DNA of 64,000 nt from Pollutimonas subterranea (GCF_002849655.1 NZ_PDNW01000013.1:57342-121341), one strand, 5' to 3'. Shown: positions 53,225 through 62,415, counted from the first letter of the stretch. The notes: a model not told the origin generated them from the sequence alone. Translations and numbers: made by a program.

Positions 53225-53674
53225 GTGAATGTCCAGATAGCATCCATAGTATTGAGTGGAATAATCCTTGTTCCAGTTGTCCAAGCCCAGCAGTTCGTCT
53301 ATCCCGCAAAAGGACAGTCTTCGGAGCAGCAGAAAACCGATGAGTCGAAGTGCTATTCATGGGCCGTCGATCAAACAGGTTTTGATCCAGCCAAGTCCTC
53401 CCCCCAAGCAGCGTCACAGTCGCCACGGACAGCCACAGGGGTCACTCCTGGTGCAGGCATTCGTGGTGCAGCCAGAGGCGCCGTTGTTGTAGAAGTGATT
53501 GGTGGCGAGGCCGGTGCGGGAGCTGCGGCAGGAGCGGTTGCAGCACGCGGCGAAAACCGCCGCAGGAATGCTGCCGAGAACAATCAAAACGCAGCGGCCG
53601 CATCCAGTCAGCAGCAAGCGTTCGCAAAAGCCAAAAGTGCATGCCTCGAAGGGCGCGGCTACACCGTAAAGTAA
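53225..53674 (+). CDS. Exported glycine-rich (glycine-zipper-like) protein
   Basis: A 149-residue protein starting at GTG with GAAGAGGTGG upstream. A signal peptide (IASIVLSGIILVPVVQAQ) is followed by a Cys-containing polar segment (KTDESKCYSWAVDQTGFDP), a Gly/Ala-rich stretch (GAGIRGAARGAVVVEVIG and GAGAAAGAVAARGE) and a Gln/Asn/Ala tail with a final Cys (AKSACLEGRGYTVK). The two Cys probably form a disulfide. Glycine-zipper proteins of this kind sit in or on the outer membrane. Function unknown. Confidence 0.8.
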   Translation: MNVQIASIVLSGIILVPVVQAQQFVYPAKGQSSEQQKTDESKCYSWAVDQTGFDPAKSSPQAASQSPRTATGVTPGAGIRGAARGAVVVEVIGGEAGAGAAAGAVAARGENRRRNAAENNQNAAAASSQQQAFAKAKSACLEGRGYTVK

Positions 53675-53690
53675 TCTCGGGTTGCGGTTA

Positions 53691-54596
53691 TCAGGTATTG
53701 GGCCACACTTCCTCCAAAGCCATTAGCGCAGCGGCGACGGGTGGGTCATTCATGCGTTCGCGCAAGCATACGAAGCTCAGGGAGCAACTTAAACTCACCA
53801 TGTCGGCAATGGCGAGCCCGTGCGCCTGGGCTTCGCGCAGGGCGATATGGTCGCGTACCAAGCTCAGGCCAACTCCCGATTTGACCAGATCTATCATTGA
53901 GGCTTCCTGATCAACCAGGGCCACGTAGTTCACATCCAGCCCGGTCAATGATTGCGGGCCAAACACCAGCGCAAGCAGCCGATGGTGCGCCGACGCTGGT
54001 GGCGTTGCGAGCCAGGGCAGTGCGGCCAACTGGTGCCAGTCTTTGTCGCGAACCTGAGATTCCCAGCCGGTGGGCGCCAGGACCTTGTAGGCAAACTGAT
54101 TCAGAGTCTTGCACAGTATGGTGTCGGGAAGCGCCTGGACGCTGTCGGGAATACTTAGGTAGAAGCCGGCATCGAGCTCTGCGTCCATGACCCGTTGCAG
54201 CACTTCGCCGCTCATGCCATGGGCGAGAACGATCTCCAGATATTGGTTGCGGCTTAGTAGTCCTTTTAATAATACGCCCAGGCGAATGAACTCGGGATCC
54301 AGAATAGTCCCGATCCGCAGGCGTCCACGAATTTCCTTGCTGAGTTGGTGCGCGGCAATCTTGAAGCTGGATTGGGACTGCAGGACTTTTTCTGCAAGAG
54401 GCAGCAAGGCAGAGCCGTCGGGCGTGAGTTCCATGCCTTGGGCTGTACGCATCAGCAGACGCAAGCCAGTCTGTTCTTGCAGCTTCTTTATATGCAGGCC
54501 AACGGCGGGCTGGGTGATGTGCAGTTTCTGCGCGGCTCGAGTCAGACTGCCTTCGCGAGCCACCGTAACAAAAACTGTCAAAGTCTGGATATTCAT
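53691..54596 (-). CDS. LysR-family regulator divergent from GMC oxidoreductase
   Basis: A 301-residue LysR protein with the DNA-binding domain at residues 1-60 (LTVFVTVAREGSLTRAAQKL, then QPAVGLHIKKLQEQTGLRLL) and an effector domain after about residue 90. It is transcribed away from the GMC oxidoreductase gene across a 98-base gap that contains a perfect inverted repeat at 54602-54622. It probably controls that oxidoreductase and itself. Confidence 0.9.
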   Translation of the reverse strand: MNIQTLTVFVTVAREGSLTRAAQKLHITQPAVGLHIKKLQEQTGLRLLMRTAQGMELTPDGSALLPLAEKVLQSQSSFKIAAHQLSKEIRGRLRIGTILDPEFIRLGVLLKGLLSRNQYLEIVLAHGMSGEVLQRVMDAELDAGFYLSIPDSVQALPDTILCKTLNQFAYKVLAPTGWESQVRDKDWHQLAALPWLATPPASAHHRLLALVFGPQSLTGLDVNYVALVDQEASMIDLVKSGVGLSLVRDHIALREAQAHGLAIADMVSLSCSLSFVCLRERMNDPPVAAALMALEEVWPNT

Positions 54597-54601
54597 AAAG
54601 C

Positions 54602-54622
54602 ATTATTAGTTATTCTAATAAT
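54602..54622. promoter_or_regulatory. Perfect inverted repeat, candidate LysR binding box
   Basis: ATTATTAG and CTAATAAT form perfect 8-base arms around the spacer TTATT. It lies six bases upstream of the lysR ATG and about 72 bases upstream of the GMC oxidoreductase ATG. It contains the T-N11-A spacing of LysR boxes. Confidence 0.65.
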
Positions 54623-54694
54623 TGATGCAAGAAATACTCGGTGGCTTTCTCCTGGCGCGATTGCTACAGTAGCCTGAATTAGAAGGAGGAGAAC

Positions 54695-56356
54695 ATGTCC
54701 GACGTGGAATTTGATTATGTCATCGTAGGGGCTGGGACGGCGGGCTGCCTGCTCGCCAATAGACTCAGCGCAAACTCGTCCAACCGCGTGCTATTGATTG
54801 AAGCTGGTGGTAAAGATAACTACCACTGGATACACATACCGGTTGGCTACCTGTATTGCATCGGCAACGCGCGGACCGATTGGCTATATAGCACCGAGCC
54901 GGATCAGGGACTCAACGGCCGTGTACTGCGCTATCCCCGGGGTAAGGCGTTGGGCGGCTGCTCAAGCATCAACGGGATGATATACATGCGTGGCCAGGCC
55001 CGCGATTACGATCATTGGGCGGCTCTGTCTGGCGATGACGCCTGGTCCTGGAAAAGCTGCTTGCACGACTTTCAGGCGCATGAAAGCCATTATCGGCTGG
55101 ATGGTGTAGGACCTGGCGCGGCTGGTAATGACCAGTTTGCCAAGTTTCACGCCGCGGGCGGCGAGTGGCGTGTGGAAAAGCAGCGCTTGCGCTGGGACAT
55201 CCTTGAAGCATTTTCGAAAGCGGCGCAACAAGCGGGTATACCTGCAACCGACGACTTCAATCAAGGGGATAACGAGGGTGTGGGTTATTTTGAAGTGAAT
55301 CAGAAGAATGGTTGGCGTTGGAATGCAGCCAAGGCTTTCCTACGGCCTGTATGCATGTCGCGGCCTAATTTCACCCTATGGACGTTGTCCCAGACCGATC
55401 GCTTGCAACTGGAGCGCTTGCCCGATGGTCGGCTCAAGTGTGTCGGTCTTACTGTGCGCCGTGGCGGACAGGTGGTCGCTGTCAAAGCGAGGAAAGAAGT
55501 TGTATTGAGCGCAGGAAGTATTGGTACGCCCCAGTTGTTGCAATTATCGGGCATTGGTCCTGGCGAGCTTTTGCAGCGGCATGGGATTGAGGTGCTTGCC
55601 GACCGGCCTGGAGTAGGTGCGAATCTGCAAGACCATCTACAGATTCGCACCGTGTTCAAGGTGCACGGAGTCAAGACATTGAATGTCATGGCGGCCAGCC
55701 TGTGGGGAAAAGCCATGATCGGGTTGGAGTACGCCGTCAAGCGTAGCGGACCCATGAGCATGGCGCCCTCCCAATTGGGCGCGTTTACCCGCAGTGATTC
55801 TTCACAGGCCTTTGCAAATATCGAATACCATGTTCAACCTTTAAGCTTGGAAGCCTTCGGCGAACCATTGCACGGCTTCAATGCCTTCACCGCCAGCGTT
55901 TGTAATCTCAATCCGGGTAGCCGGGGCACGGTGCAAATTAAAAGTCCGCGCGCAGAAGATGCGCCAGCCATTGCACCCAATTACCTAAGCACAGAAGAAG
56001 ATCGCAAGGTAGCAGCGGATTCCCTGCGGATTACTCGCCGTATCGTTGCCCAGCCGGCCATGTCGGCGTATTTGCCCGAAGAATATAAACCGGGAGTCCA
56101 GTTCCAGTCCGACGAAGAGCTGGCCCGGCTGGCGGGTGATATTGCCACGACGATTTTTCATCCCGTGGGTACGGCAAAGATGGGGAGGCCGAATGATCGG
56201 GAAGCAGTGGTCGACGCCCATTTGAAGGTGATTGGTGTAGAGGGGCTGCGGGTCGTCGATGCCAGCATCATGCCTACCATTACCAGCGGCAATACCAACA
56301 GCCCGACGCTCATGATTGCTGAAAAGGCTGCACGTTGGATATTGGCTGGCGTTTGA
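54695..56356 (+). CDS. GMC-family FAD-dependent alcohol oxidoreductase
   Basis: A 553-residue flavoenzyme of the choline-dehydrogenase/alkanol-oxidase family. The FAD motif is VIVGAGTAGCLLANRLSAN, the GMC signature is PRGKALGGCSSINGMIYMRG, and the active-site and FAD-proximal ends are FHPVGTAKMG and TSGNTNSPTLMIAEKAA. It oxidises an alcohol group of a substrate not deducible here. AGAAGGAGGA lies before the ATG. It stands between a divergent LysR and a convergent GntR gene and could prepare the acid taken on by the FAH/TRAP genes. Confidence 0.93.
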   Translation: MSDVEFDYVIVGAGTAGCLLANRLSANSSNRVLLIEAGGKDNYHWIHIPVGYLYCIGNARTDWLYSTEPDQGLNGRVLRYPRGKALGGCSSINGMIYMRGQARDYDHWAALSGDDAWSWKSCLHDFQAHESHYRLDGVGPGAAGNDQFAKFHAAGGEWRVEKQRLRWDILEAFSKAAQQAGIPATDDFNQGDNEGVGYFEVNQKNGWRWNAAKAFLRPVCMSRPNFTLWTLSQTDRLQLERLPDGRLKCVGLTVRRGGQVVAVKARKEVVLSAGSIGTPQLLQLSGIGPGELLQRHGIEVLADRPGVGANLQDHLQIRTVFKVHGVKTLNVMAASLWGKAMIGLEYAVKRSGPMSMAPSQLGAFTRSDSSQAFANIEYHVQPLSLEAFGEPLHGFNAFTASVCNLNPGSRGTVQIKSPRAEDAPAIAPNYLSTEEDRKVAADSLRITRRIVAQPAMSAYLPEEYKPGVQFQSDEELARLAGDIATTIFHPVGTAKMGRPNDREAVVDAHLKVIGVEGLRVVDASIMPTITSGNTNSPTLMIAEKAARWILAGV

Positions 56357-56395
56357 TTGCAGGTGGTTAGCAGGCGGGGCGCGTATCTTCGTTGT

Positions 56396-57085
56396 CTAGC
56401 CGCCTGACTGCTTTACTTGTAAAAGAGGTGATCGCAGAATGATCTGCGTGGTCACCGACAGGTGCCGCTCCAGTTCTTGCAGGGCTGCAGGCGTATCGCG
56501 GCGCAACACCGCATCCATAATGCGCCTGTGCTCTTCGCGAACGTCACGATTGTCGGTATCCAGCGGGACGGATAGTCGGCGGTAGCGTTCGCTCTGCTCG
56601 TAGAGCAGCTTACGCAAGCGGTGCAGCCAGGCGCTGGGGCATGCGCTGACCAGTGCCTCGTGGAATTCTCCATGAGCCTGGTTCCAATTATCGGTCACTC
56701 GGGCTACAGGATCCGATGGGCTGTGTTGCAGGCGCTCCATACGGTGTGCGGCGCCCACTATTCTGGTTTCCCATTCCACATCGCCCTGTGATATGGCTTT
56801 GCTCAGGCACAGGGATTCGATTTGAATCCGGGTTTCGGTCAGATCGATTAAATCTTCCGCGCTAATAGTGCTGACGCGATACCCACGGTGTGCTTCAGCA
56901 TCAACCATGCCTTCCGCGCTGAGGCGTGATAGGGCCTCGCGTATGGCGCCCAGGCTAACCTGAAGCCTATCTTCCAGCGACTTGATGTTCAGTTTTGCGC
57001 CCGGAGACAGGCGGCCATCGAGAATCTCCGTGCGTATCAGATGGCGAGCGGTCTCGGCTTGGGTCAATTTAGGTGTCGTGCTCAT
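56396..57085 (-). CDS. GntR-family regulator (FCD) divergent from the FAH-TRAP operon
   Basis: A 229-residue regulator with the winged helix in ETARHLIRTEILDGRLSPGA and LEDRLQVSLGAIREALSRL, then an FCD domain with WNQAHGEFHEALVSACPS and the later EEHRRIMDAVL, where His/Asp metal ligands are expected. It is divergent from the FAH gene with a 110-base, very AT-rich gap holding a palindrome at 57123-57136. It likely represses the catabolic operon until its substrate is present. Confidence 0.9.
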   Translation of the reverse strand: MSTTPKLTQAETARHLIRTEILDGRLSPGAKLNIKSLEDRLQVSLGAIREALSRLSAEGMVDAEAHRGYRVSTISAEDLIDLTETRIQIESLCLSKAISQGDVEWETRIVGAAHRMERLQHSPSDPVARVTDNWNQAHGEFHEALVSACPSAWLHRLRKLLYEQSERYRRLSVPLDTDNRDVREEHRRIMDAVLRRDTPAALQELERHLSVTTQIILRSPLLQVKQSGG

Positions 57086-57122
57086 AGAATCTATATTTTA
57101 TACGGGTTTATTCTAATAAGAT

Positions 57123-57136
57123 AATAATATATTATT
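57123..57136. promoter_or_regulatory. Perfect 14-base palindrome between gntR and FAH operon
   Basis: AATAATATATTATT is its own reverse complement and lies midway in the divergent gap. The position suits a GntR operator. The region is almost pure A/T, so symmetry by chance is more likely than elsewhere in this GC-rich window. Confidence 0.4.
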
Positions 57137-57195
57137 TATCAATAAGTAGATACTTGATGATATAGTGCATCCATCTGCATAACAGGAGGGTCTAC

Positions 57196-58065
57196 ATGAA
57201 GGTTTCCCGTTTTTTGTCTGGCGGCCGCGAGGGTTGGGCTGTCAAGAATCCGGCAACAGGGCTATGGCACGGGTGTACGCAAGAAGATCCGCAATACCCG
57301 GGTTCGGTTGATTCGCTGATCAAAACAGATCCTGGCGCACTGGTATCCGCCTGCGAGTTTATGGTCCAGAAACCCGCTTTGGACTTGTCCGAAATGCAAT
57401 TGTTGACGCCATTGGGACAGGCTCCCAAGATTATTTGCGTAGGGCTTAACTACACCGATCACTCCACTGAAAGTGGTTTCGAGCAACCCGACTATCCGAC
57501 ATTGTTTTCCCGTTTCAATACAAGCCTGATCGCTCATGACGAACCCATTATTTATCCGGCCCTTTCCAATACGCTCGACTACGAGGGCGAGCTGGCCGTC
57601 ATCATCGGCAAGCCAGGCAAGTGCATCAGCCGGGCCCATGCACTGGATCACGTGCTCGGCTATTCGGTGTTTAACGATGGCAGTGTGCGCGAATATCAGT
57701 TCAAGACCCCACAATGGATAATGGGAAAGAACTTTGATGGAACAGGCGCGTTCGGCCCTTGCCTGGTCACGGCCGATGAACTCCCTGCGGGAGCGAGCGG
57801 CCTTAAGCTGGAAACGCGCCTGAACGGCCAGACGGTACAGTCGGCCAACACTCAAGATATGGTTTTCGATGTTGAGTCGCTCATTGTTACGATCAGTGAA
57901 GTCATGAGACTGGAGGCGGGTGACGTCATCGTCGCTGGTACGCCCGCTGGTATTGGGCATGCACGCGAACCAAAGCTGTACATGAAGCCCGGAGATGTAT
58001 GCGAAGTTGAAATAGAAGGGATAGGGCTTCTAAGAAATCGGGTCCAGCACGCAGGTCTGGCCTAA
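57196..58065 (+). CDS. Fumarylacetoacetate hydrolase family protein
   Basis: A 289-residue FAH-fold enzyme. The metal site is shown by LDYEGELAVIIGKPG (Glu-x-Glu) and VFNDGSVREYQFKTPQWIMG, with KNFDGTGAFGPCLVTADEL and VIVAGTPAGIGH completing the family pattern. Members hydrolyse C-C bonds of beta-diketo acids or decarboxylate/dehydrate sugar or aromatic intermediates (oxaloacetate decarboxylase, 2,4-diketo-3-deoxy-acid hydrolase). GGAGGG precedes the ATG. It is the first gene of a unit with a TRAP transporter and a GlcD-like oxidase. Confidence 0.92.
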   Translation: MKVSRFLSGGREGWAVKNPATGLWHGCTQEDPQYPGSVDSLIKTDPGALVSACEFMVQKPALDLSEMQLLTPLGQAPKIICVGLNYTDHSTESGFEQPDYPTLFSRFNTSLIAHDEPIIYPALSNTLDYEGELAVIIGKPGKCISRAHALDHVLGYSVFNDGSVREYQFKTPQWIMGKNFDGTGAFGPCLVTADELPAGASGLKLETRLNGQTVQSANTQDMVFDVESLIVTISEVMRLEAGDVIVAGTPAGIGHAREPKLYMKPGDVCEVEIEGIGLLRNRVQHAGLA

Positions 58066-58107
58066 AAAATGTAGTAACAATAATCAAAATACCAAGGAGA
58101 CAAAAAC

Positions 58108-59136
58108 ATGAAGCTCAAGCGAATCGTCGCCACAGCCGTACTGTCCGCCGTAGCTGGCCTGGTGGTAGCCGGCAACACTTATGCCCAGGAATTCAAGGCG
58201 CGCAATATCCGTTTCGGCCACGGCATGGCCGACAACCATCCAGCGGGCCTGGCCGCCAAAGCGTTTTCTGCGGAAGTGCTCAAGGAAACCGGTGGGAAAA
58301 CCAAAATATCCGTTATCGCCAATCAGGCTTTGGGTCCAGATCCACAAATGTTGGGTGCTTTGCAGGGGGGCGTGCAAGAGTTCTATACGGGCAGCGTCCT
58401 GGCCATGCTGGGGCAGGTCAAAGAGCTGGGGTTCCAGGATGTTCCCTTCCTTTTTGAATCAGAGGCCGAGGCGCATGTCGTTTTCGATGGCGCGGTGGGC
58501 GACTATCTGAACAATAAGCTTAGCGCAGTGGGGATACACGTGCTGGGATGGTGGGAGAACGGCTTTCGCCACATCACAAACTCCCGCCGTCCCGTCAATA
58601 CACTGGCGGATATCGAAGGCTTGAAGCTGCGCACGCAACCCAATCCACTGACGCTGGATGCATTCAAGGCGCTGGGCGCCAACGCATCGCCGCTGGCATG
58701 GTCGGAATTGTTCGTTGCCTTGGAAACTAGGGCATTCGATGGACAAGAGAACCCCATCGTTCTCATGAATACTCAGCGCTTCTATGAAGTACAAAAGTAC
58801 ATGACCCTTTCGGGGCATGTCTATTCACCGCTGGTCTTTGCTGTGTCCAAGAAATTCTGGGATGGCTTGTCTTCCGAAGAGCAAGCAATTATGACGGCTG
58901 CCGCAAAGAAAGTAACCGCTTACCAGCGGGATCTGACGGCGTCAGAGGTGGATGTTGCCCTGCAGAACATGGAAAAAAATGGCATGCAGGTAACCCGTTT
59001 TTCTGATGCTGATTTGCAGAAAATACGTGACCTCGTTCCGCCGGCGATTGCACCACATCTGGAAAAGATAGGCCCCGAATTCATGACGTTGCTCCGCAAT
59101 GAAATTGCCACCGCGCGCGCAAACAAAAAATCATGA
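58108..59136 (+). CDS. dctP: TRAP transporter solute receptor, DctP family
   Basis: A 342-residue periplasmic receptor with signal peptide VATAVLSAVAGLVVAGNTYAQ. The receptor pattern is IRFGHGMADNHPAGLAAKAF, VQEFYTGSVLAMLGQVKELG, WWENGFRHITNSRRPVNTLA and the carboxylate-binding Arg in LKLRTQPNPLTLDAFKALGA, which clamps organic acids. AAGGAG lies before the ATG. It feeds DctQ and DctM encoded downstream; its stop overlaps the oxidase gene start by 4 bases. Confidence 0.94.
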   Translation: MKLKRIVATAVLSAVAGLVVAGNTYAQEFKARNIRFGHGMADNHPAGLAAKAFSAEVLKETGGKTKISVIANQALGPDPQMLGALQGGVQEFYTGSVLAMLGQVKELGFQDVPFLFESEAEAHVVFDGAVGDYLNNKLSAVGIHVLGWWENGFRHITNSRRPVNTLADIEGLKLRTQPNPLTLDAFKALGANASPLAWSELFVALETRAFDGQENPIVLMNTQRFYEVQKYMTLSGHVYSPLVFAVSKKFWDGLSSEEQAIMTAAAKKVTAYQRDLTASEVDVALQNMEKNGMQVTRFSDADLQKIRDLVPPAIAPHLEKIGPEFMTLLRNEIATARANKKS

Positions 59137-60521
59137 TGCCGACAAGTCAATTGCCGGAGGCGTTCACGGCGCGGCTTGGCCAGATGTTGGGAGAACGATT
59201 CTCGACCAGCATGGCCTTGCGGCAGCAGCATGGCCGCGATGAGTCCATCTTTCCCGCCACGCTGCCTGATGCCGTTGCGTATGCTCGCGATACGGCGGAG
59301 GTGGCGGAAATTGTACAGCTGTGTGGCACATTCAATATTCCCGTCATACCGTATGCGGCGGGATCTTCGTTGGAAGGGCACACGCTGGCGGTTCATGGTG
59401 GCCTCACGCTGAACCTCATGCAAATGAATGGCATCCTCGGCATCAATGCCGAGGATCAAACCGCGACGGTACAGCCGGGTGTCACGCGCGAGGCGTTGAA
59501 CGCCGCTTTGCGTGATACCGGCCTGTTTTTTCCGGTTGACCCGGGGGCCGACGCCAGTATTGGAGGAATGTGCTCCACCCGAGCTTCCGGTACAAATGCC
59601 GTGCGTTACGGAACGATGCGCGAAAACGTCGTAAGCCTGACGGCAATCGTGGCCAGCGGCGATATTGTCAAAACGGGACGCCGTGCCAAGAAGTCGGCCG
59701 CAGGCTACGACCTGACGCGTCTTTTTGTGGGGGCCGAGGGCACGCTGGGCATTATCGTGGAAGCCACCGTCAGATTGCATCCGTTGCCTGAAAGCACAAT
59801 GGCAGCCGTTTGTGCGTTCCCGGATATCGATGCGGCCGTTCAGTCCGTGGTTCAGATTGTCCAGCTCGGTGTGCCCGTGGCGCGTTGTGAGTTTGTTGAT
59901 CCGGTTGCCATCAAGGCGCTTAACGTGTACAGCAAAACAGGCCTTCCCGAGCAGCCTCATTTGTTCTTCGAATTCCACGGCAGCCAGTCGGGGCTGAAAG
60001 AGCAAATTGCGCTGGTTCAGGACATTACCCAGGATCATGGTGCCGCAAGCTTCGTATGGTCGGCCAGCCCCGAAGAGCGAAGCAGGCTCTGGGCAGCCCG
60101 GCACAACGTTTACTTTGCCGCATCTCAGTTGCGTCCGGGCGCACGCTCTGTGGTAACTGACGTTTGCGTACCCATTTCCCGGCTGGCGGATTGCGTCAAT
60201 GAAACCATACAAGACTTGCGGGAATCGCAAATACTGGCGCCGGTCGTGGGCCATGTGGGCGACGGAAATTTTCATGTCCAGATGTTGGTTGATGGGGCAT
60301 CCCAGGATGAAATTGACGGTGCCGAAGCACTCAATGCCCGTTTGGTTTCCCGAGCGCTCTCCATGGACGGCACTTGCACGGGCGAGCATGGCATAGGCCT
60401 GCACAAGCAAGGTTTTCTGATCGACGAACTAGGATCGGCGTCGGTCAATGTCATGCGACAGATAAAGCAGGCGCTGGATCCCCGGAACATCATGAATCCA
60501 GGGAAGATTTTCTCTCTATGA
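59133..60521 (+). CDS. FAD-binding oxidoreductase (GlcD/D-lactate dehydrogenase type)
   Basis: A 462-residue flavoenzyme of the VAO fold. The FAD region is IPVIPYAAGSSLEGHTLAVH and DPGADASIGGMCSTRASGTN; the carboxyl domain ends with VGHVGDGNFHVQML and GTCTGEHGIGLHKQGFL, as in cytochrome-linked D-lactate or glycolate dehydrogenases. It oxidises a D-2-hydroxy acid to the 2-oxo acid and passes electrons to the respiratory chain. It starts inside the dctP stop (ATGA) and lies between receptor and permease genes, so its substrate is probably what the transporter brings in. Confidence 0.93.
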   Translation: MMPTSQLPEAFTARLGQMLGERFSTSMALRQQHGRDESIFPATLPDAVAYARDTAEVAEIVQLCGTFNIPVIPYAAGSSLEGHTLAVHGGLTLNLMQMNGILGINAEDQTATVQPGVTREALNAALRDTGLFFPVDPGADASIGGMCSTRASGTNAVRYGTMRENVVSLTAIVASGDIVKTGRRAKKSAAGYDLTRLFVGAEGTLGIIVEATVRLHPLPESTMAAVCAFPDIDAAVQSVVQIVQLGVPVARCEFVDPVAIKALNVYSKTGLPEQPHLFFEFHGSQSGLKEQIALVQDITQDHGAASFVWSASPEERSRLWAARHNVYFAASQLRPGARSVVTDVCVPISRLADCVNETIQDLRESQILAPVVGHVGDGNFHVQMLVDGASQDEIDGAEALNARLVSRALSMDGTCTGEHGIGLHKQGFLIDELGSASVNVMRQIKQALDPRNIMNPGKIFSL

Positions 60522-60573
60522 CGGCCCTTCAAGCGCGCTGTCATCCCTGGAGCCATTGTCGGGATATCCAATA

Positions 60574-61077
60574 ATGAAAAAATTGACAGATTGGTACTAC
60601 AAGATTCTTGAACTTGCGATGGTGCTATGCCTGGCGGCAATGTGCTTCATGGTATTCGGCAATGTGGTCCTGCGCCATTTCTTCAACTCCGGCGTCAATA
60701 TTGCAGAAGAACTGTCGCGATTCATGTTTATCTGGCTGACCTTTCTCGGTGCCATTGTCGCCATGCGGGAAGGCGGACACTTGGGGGTCGACATGCTGGT
60801 CAGACATCTATCGGGCGTACCACGTTTTGTCGCCGTATTGCTAGGGCAGGTACTCGTGCTGATGTGTTGCGGCGTGTTGCTGTGGGGACTGCTGAAACAG
60901 CATGATCTGAACGTTGCCAATACCGGGCTGGTGACCGGAATTTCCATGAGCGTCGTATATGCGGCTGCCTATCTCTGTGCTGCGTCGATCGGCTTACTGA
61001 CGCTGTTTAACATTGCAAGGCTAGTAACGGGCAGGATGTCCACTTCCGAGCTGATTCCTTCCAACTATATCGACTAG
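60574..61077 (+). CDS. dctQ: TRAP transporter small permease, DctQ family
   Basis: A 167-residue membrane protein with four helices (YKILELAMVLCLAAMCFMVF, FMFIWLTFLGAIVAMREG, FVAVLLGQVLVLMCCGVLLW and SVVYAAAYLCAASIGLLTLF). The SRFMFIWLTFLGA segment is the common DctQ signature. The start at 60574 gives the usual MKKL beginning; a TTG at 60556 is in frame but less likely. It joins DctM in the membrane complex, and the gene sits 12 bases upstream of dctM. Confidence 0.9.
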   Translation: MKKLTDWYYKILELAMVLCLAAMCFMVFGNVVLRHFFNSGVNIAEELSRFMFIWLTFLGAIVAMREGGHLGVDMLVRHLSGVPRFVAVLLGQVLVLMCCGVLLWGLLKQHDLNVANTGLVTGISMSVVYAAAYLCAASIGLLTLFNIARLVTGRMSTSELIPSNYID

Positions 61078-61089
61078 CGGAATACGAAC

Positions 61090-62370
61090 ATGTTGATTGC
61101 AGTCTTTGTCGCGTCCCTGCTGGCCGCCATGGCCCTTGGGGTGCCAATTGCCTTCTCCCTGATGGTTTGCAGCATGGCCATGATGTGGTACATGGACTTT
61201 TTTGATGCCCAGATCTTGGCGCAGAATATGCTCTCGGGCGCGGATAGTTTCCCCTTGATTGCCATTCCATTTTTTGTGCTTGCGGGCGAGCTCATGAATG
61301 CGGGAGGAATTTCCCGGCGAATCGTGGAGGTGGCTGGCGCCTGGGTTGGGCACTTCAGAGGCGGGCTGGGTTATGTCGCCATTTTTGCGTGTGTCATCAT
61401 GGCGTCGCTGTCAGGCTCCGCCATTGCGGACACCGCAGCCGTAGCGGCACTGCTTATCCCCATGATGCGTCGCGCGGGCTACGACGTACCGCAGGCGTCG
61501 GGCTTGATCGCATCGGGCGGCATCATAGCTCCTATCATTCCGCCGTCCATAGGGTTCGTGATGTTGGGAGTGGTTGGGAATATTTCGATCACTAAGCTCT
61601 TTATTGCCGGTATTGTCCCAGGTCTTATGATGGCATTGGCCCTGGTTGCGACCTGGGCGTTTCAGGCCAAACGCGGTGAAATGCCTCGTGGCCCCAAGAC
61701 GTCTTCACGTCAGCGATGGGCCGCGACCTTGGCGGGCTTTTGGGCTTTGCTTATGCCGGTGATCATTGTTGGCGGACTGAGAGCCGGATACTTCACGCCG
61801 ACCGAAGCAGCGGTTGTAGCGGTTTTCTACGCCTTGTTCGTGGGCTTTTTCGTATACGGCGAGCTTAAACTTTCACAGCTGTATGGGCTGTTGCTGGCTG
61901 CCGGCAAGACAAGCGCCATTGTGATGTTTCTGGTGGCTGCTGCACAAGTTTCAGCCTGGCTGATTGCCGCCGCCAATATTCCCATGGCGGTGGCCGAAAT
62001 CCTTCAGCCGCTAATTGACAGCCCGATACTCTTGATGCTGGTCATTATGCTGCTGATATTCACTGTTGGTACCGTGCTTGATTTCGCGCCCACCATATTG
62101 ATATTGATTCCAGTCTTGATGCCGACGATACGCATGGCGGGTATTGACCCGGTGTATTTCGGGGTGCTGTTCATCATGAATAATGCGATTGGGCTTATTA
62201 CGCCGCCTGTCGGGACGGTGCTTAATGTCGTCTGCGGTGTCGCGAAGGCGCGTATGGAGCCGGTTATTCGTGCCGTAACGCCTTATTTGCTTGCGCAACT
62301 GGCAGTAATGCTGCTGCTGGTGCTGTTTCCACAGCTGGTTCTGGCACCGCTGGAGTTTATGACACGCTAG
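61090..62370 (+). CDS. dctM: TRAP transporter large permease, DctM family
   Basis: A 426-residue permease with about twelve helices. DctM landmarks include PLIAIPFFVLAGELMNAGGI, SLSGSAIADTAAVAALLIPM and the later GGIIAPIIPPSIGFVMLGV and PTILILIPVLMPTIRMAGI. It moves the DctP-bound acid with sodium. It is the last intact gene of the operon; 45 bases after its stop a truncated lysR ends on the other strand. Confidence 0.95.
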   Translation: MLIAVFVASLLAAMALGVPIAFSLMVCSMAMMWYMDFFDAQILAQNMLSGADSFPLIAIPFFVLAGELMNAGGISRRIVEVAGAWVGHFRGGLGYVAIFACVIMASLSGSAIADTAAVAALLIPMMRRAGYDVPQASGLIASGGIIAPIIPPSIGFVMLGVVGNISITKLFIAGIVPGLMMALALVATWAFQAKRGEMPRGPKTSSRQRWAATLAGFWALLMPVIIVGGLRAGYFTPTEAAVVAVFYALFVGFFVYGELKLSQLYGLLLAAGKTSAIVMFLVAAAQVSAWLIAAANIPMAVAEILQPLIDSPILLMLVIMLLIFTVGTVLDFAPTILILIPVLMPTIRMAGIDPVYFGVLFIMNNAIGLITPPVGTVLNVVCGVAKARMEPVIRAVTPYLLAQLAVMLLLVLFPQLVLAPLEFMTR

Positions 62371-62415
62371 GCTCGCCGACGTCGGCACTCGATGATAGTT
62401 CTACGAGGAAAGCGA

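Noticed and set aside
53241..53674. Gly/Ala-rich stretch considered as a DNA repeat array
   Set aside because: The repetitiveness is at the amino-acid level only; the bases do not form a regular tandem repeat.
58920..60410. 496-codon minus-strand frame over the FAD oxidase gene
   Set aside because: Although long, it overlaps a gene with complete VAO-fold motifs and its product is Cys/His/Arg-rich without a known pattern.
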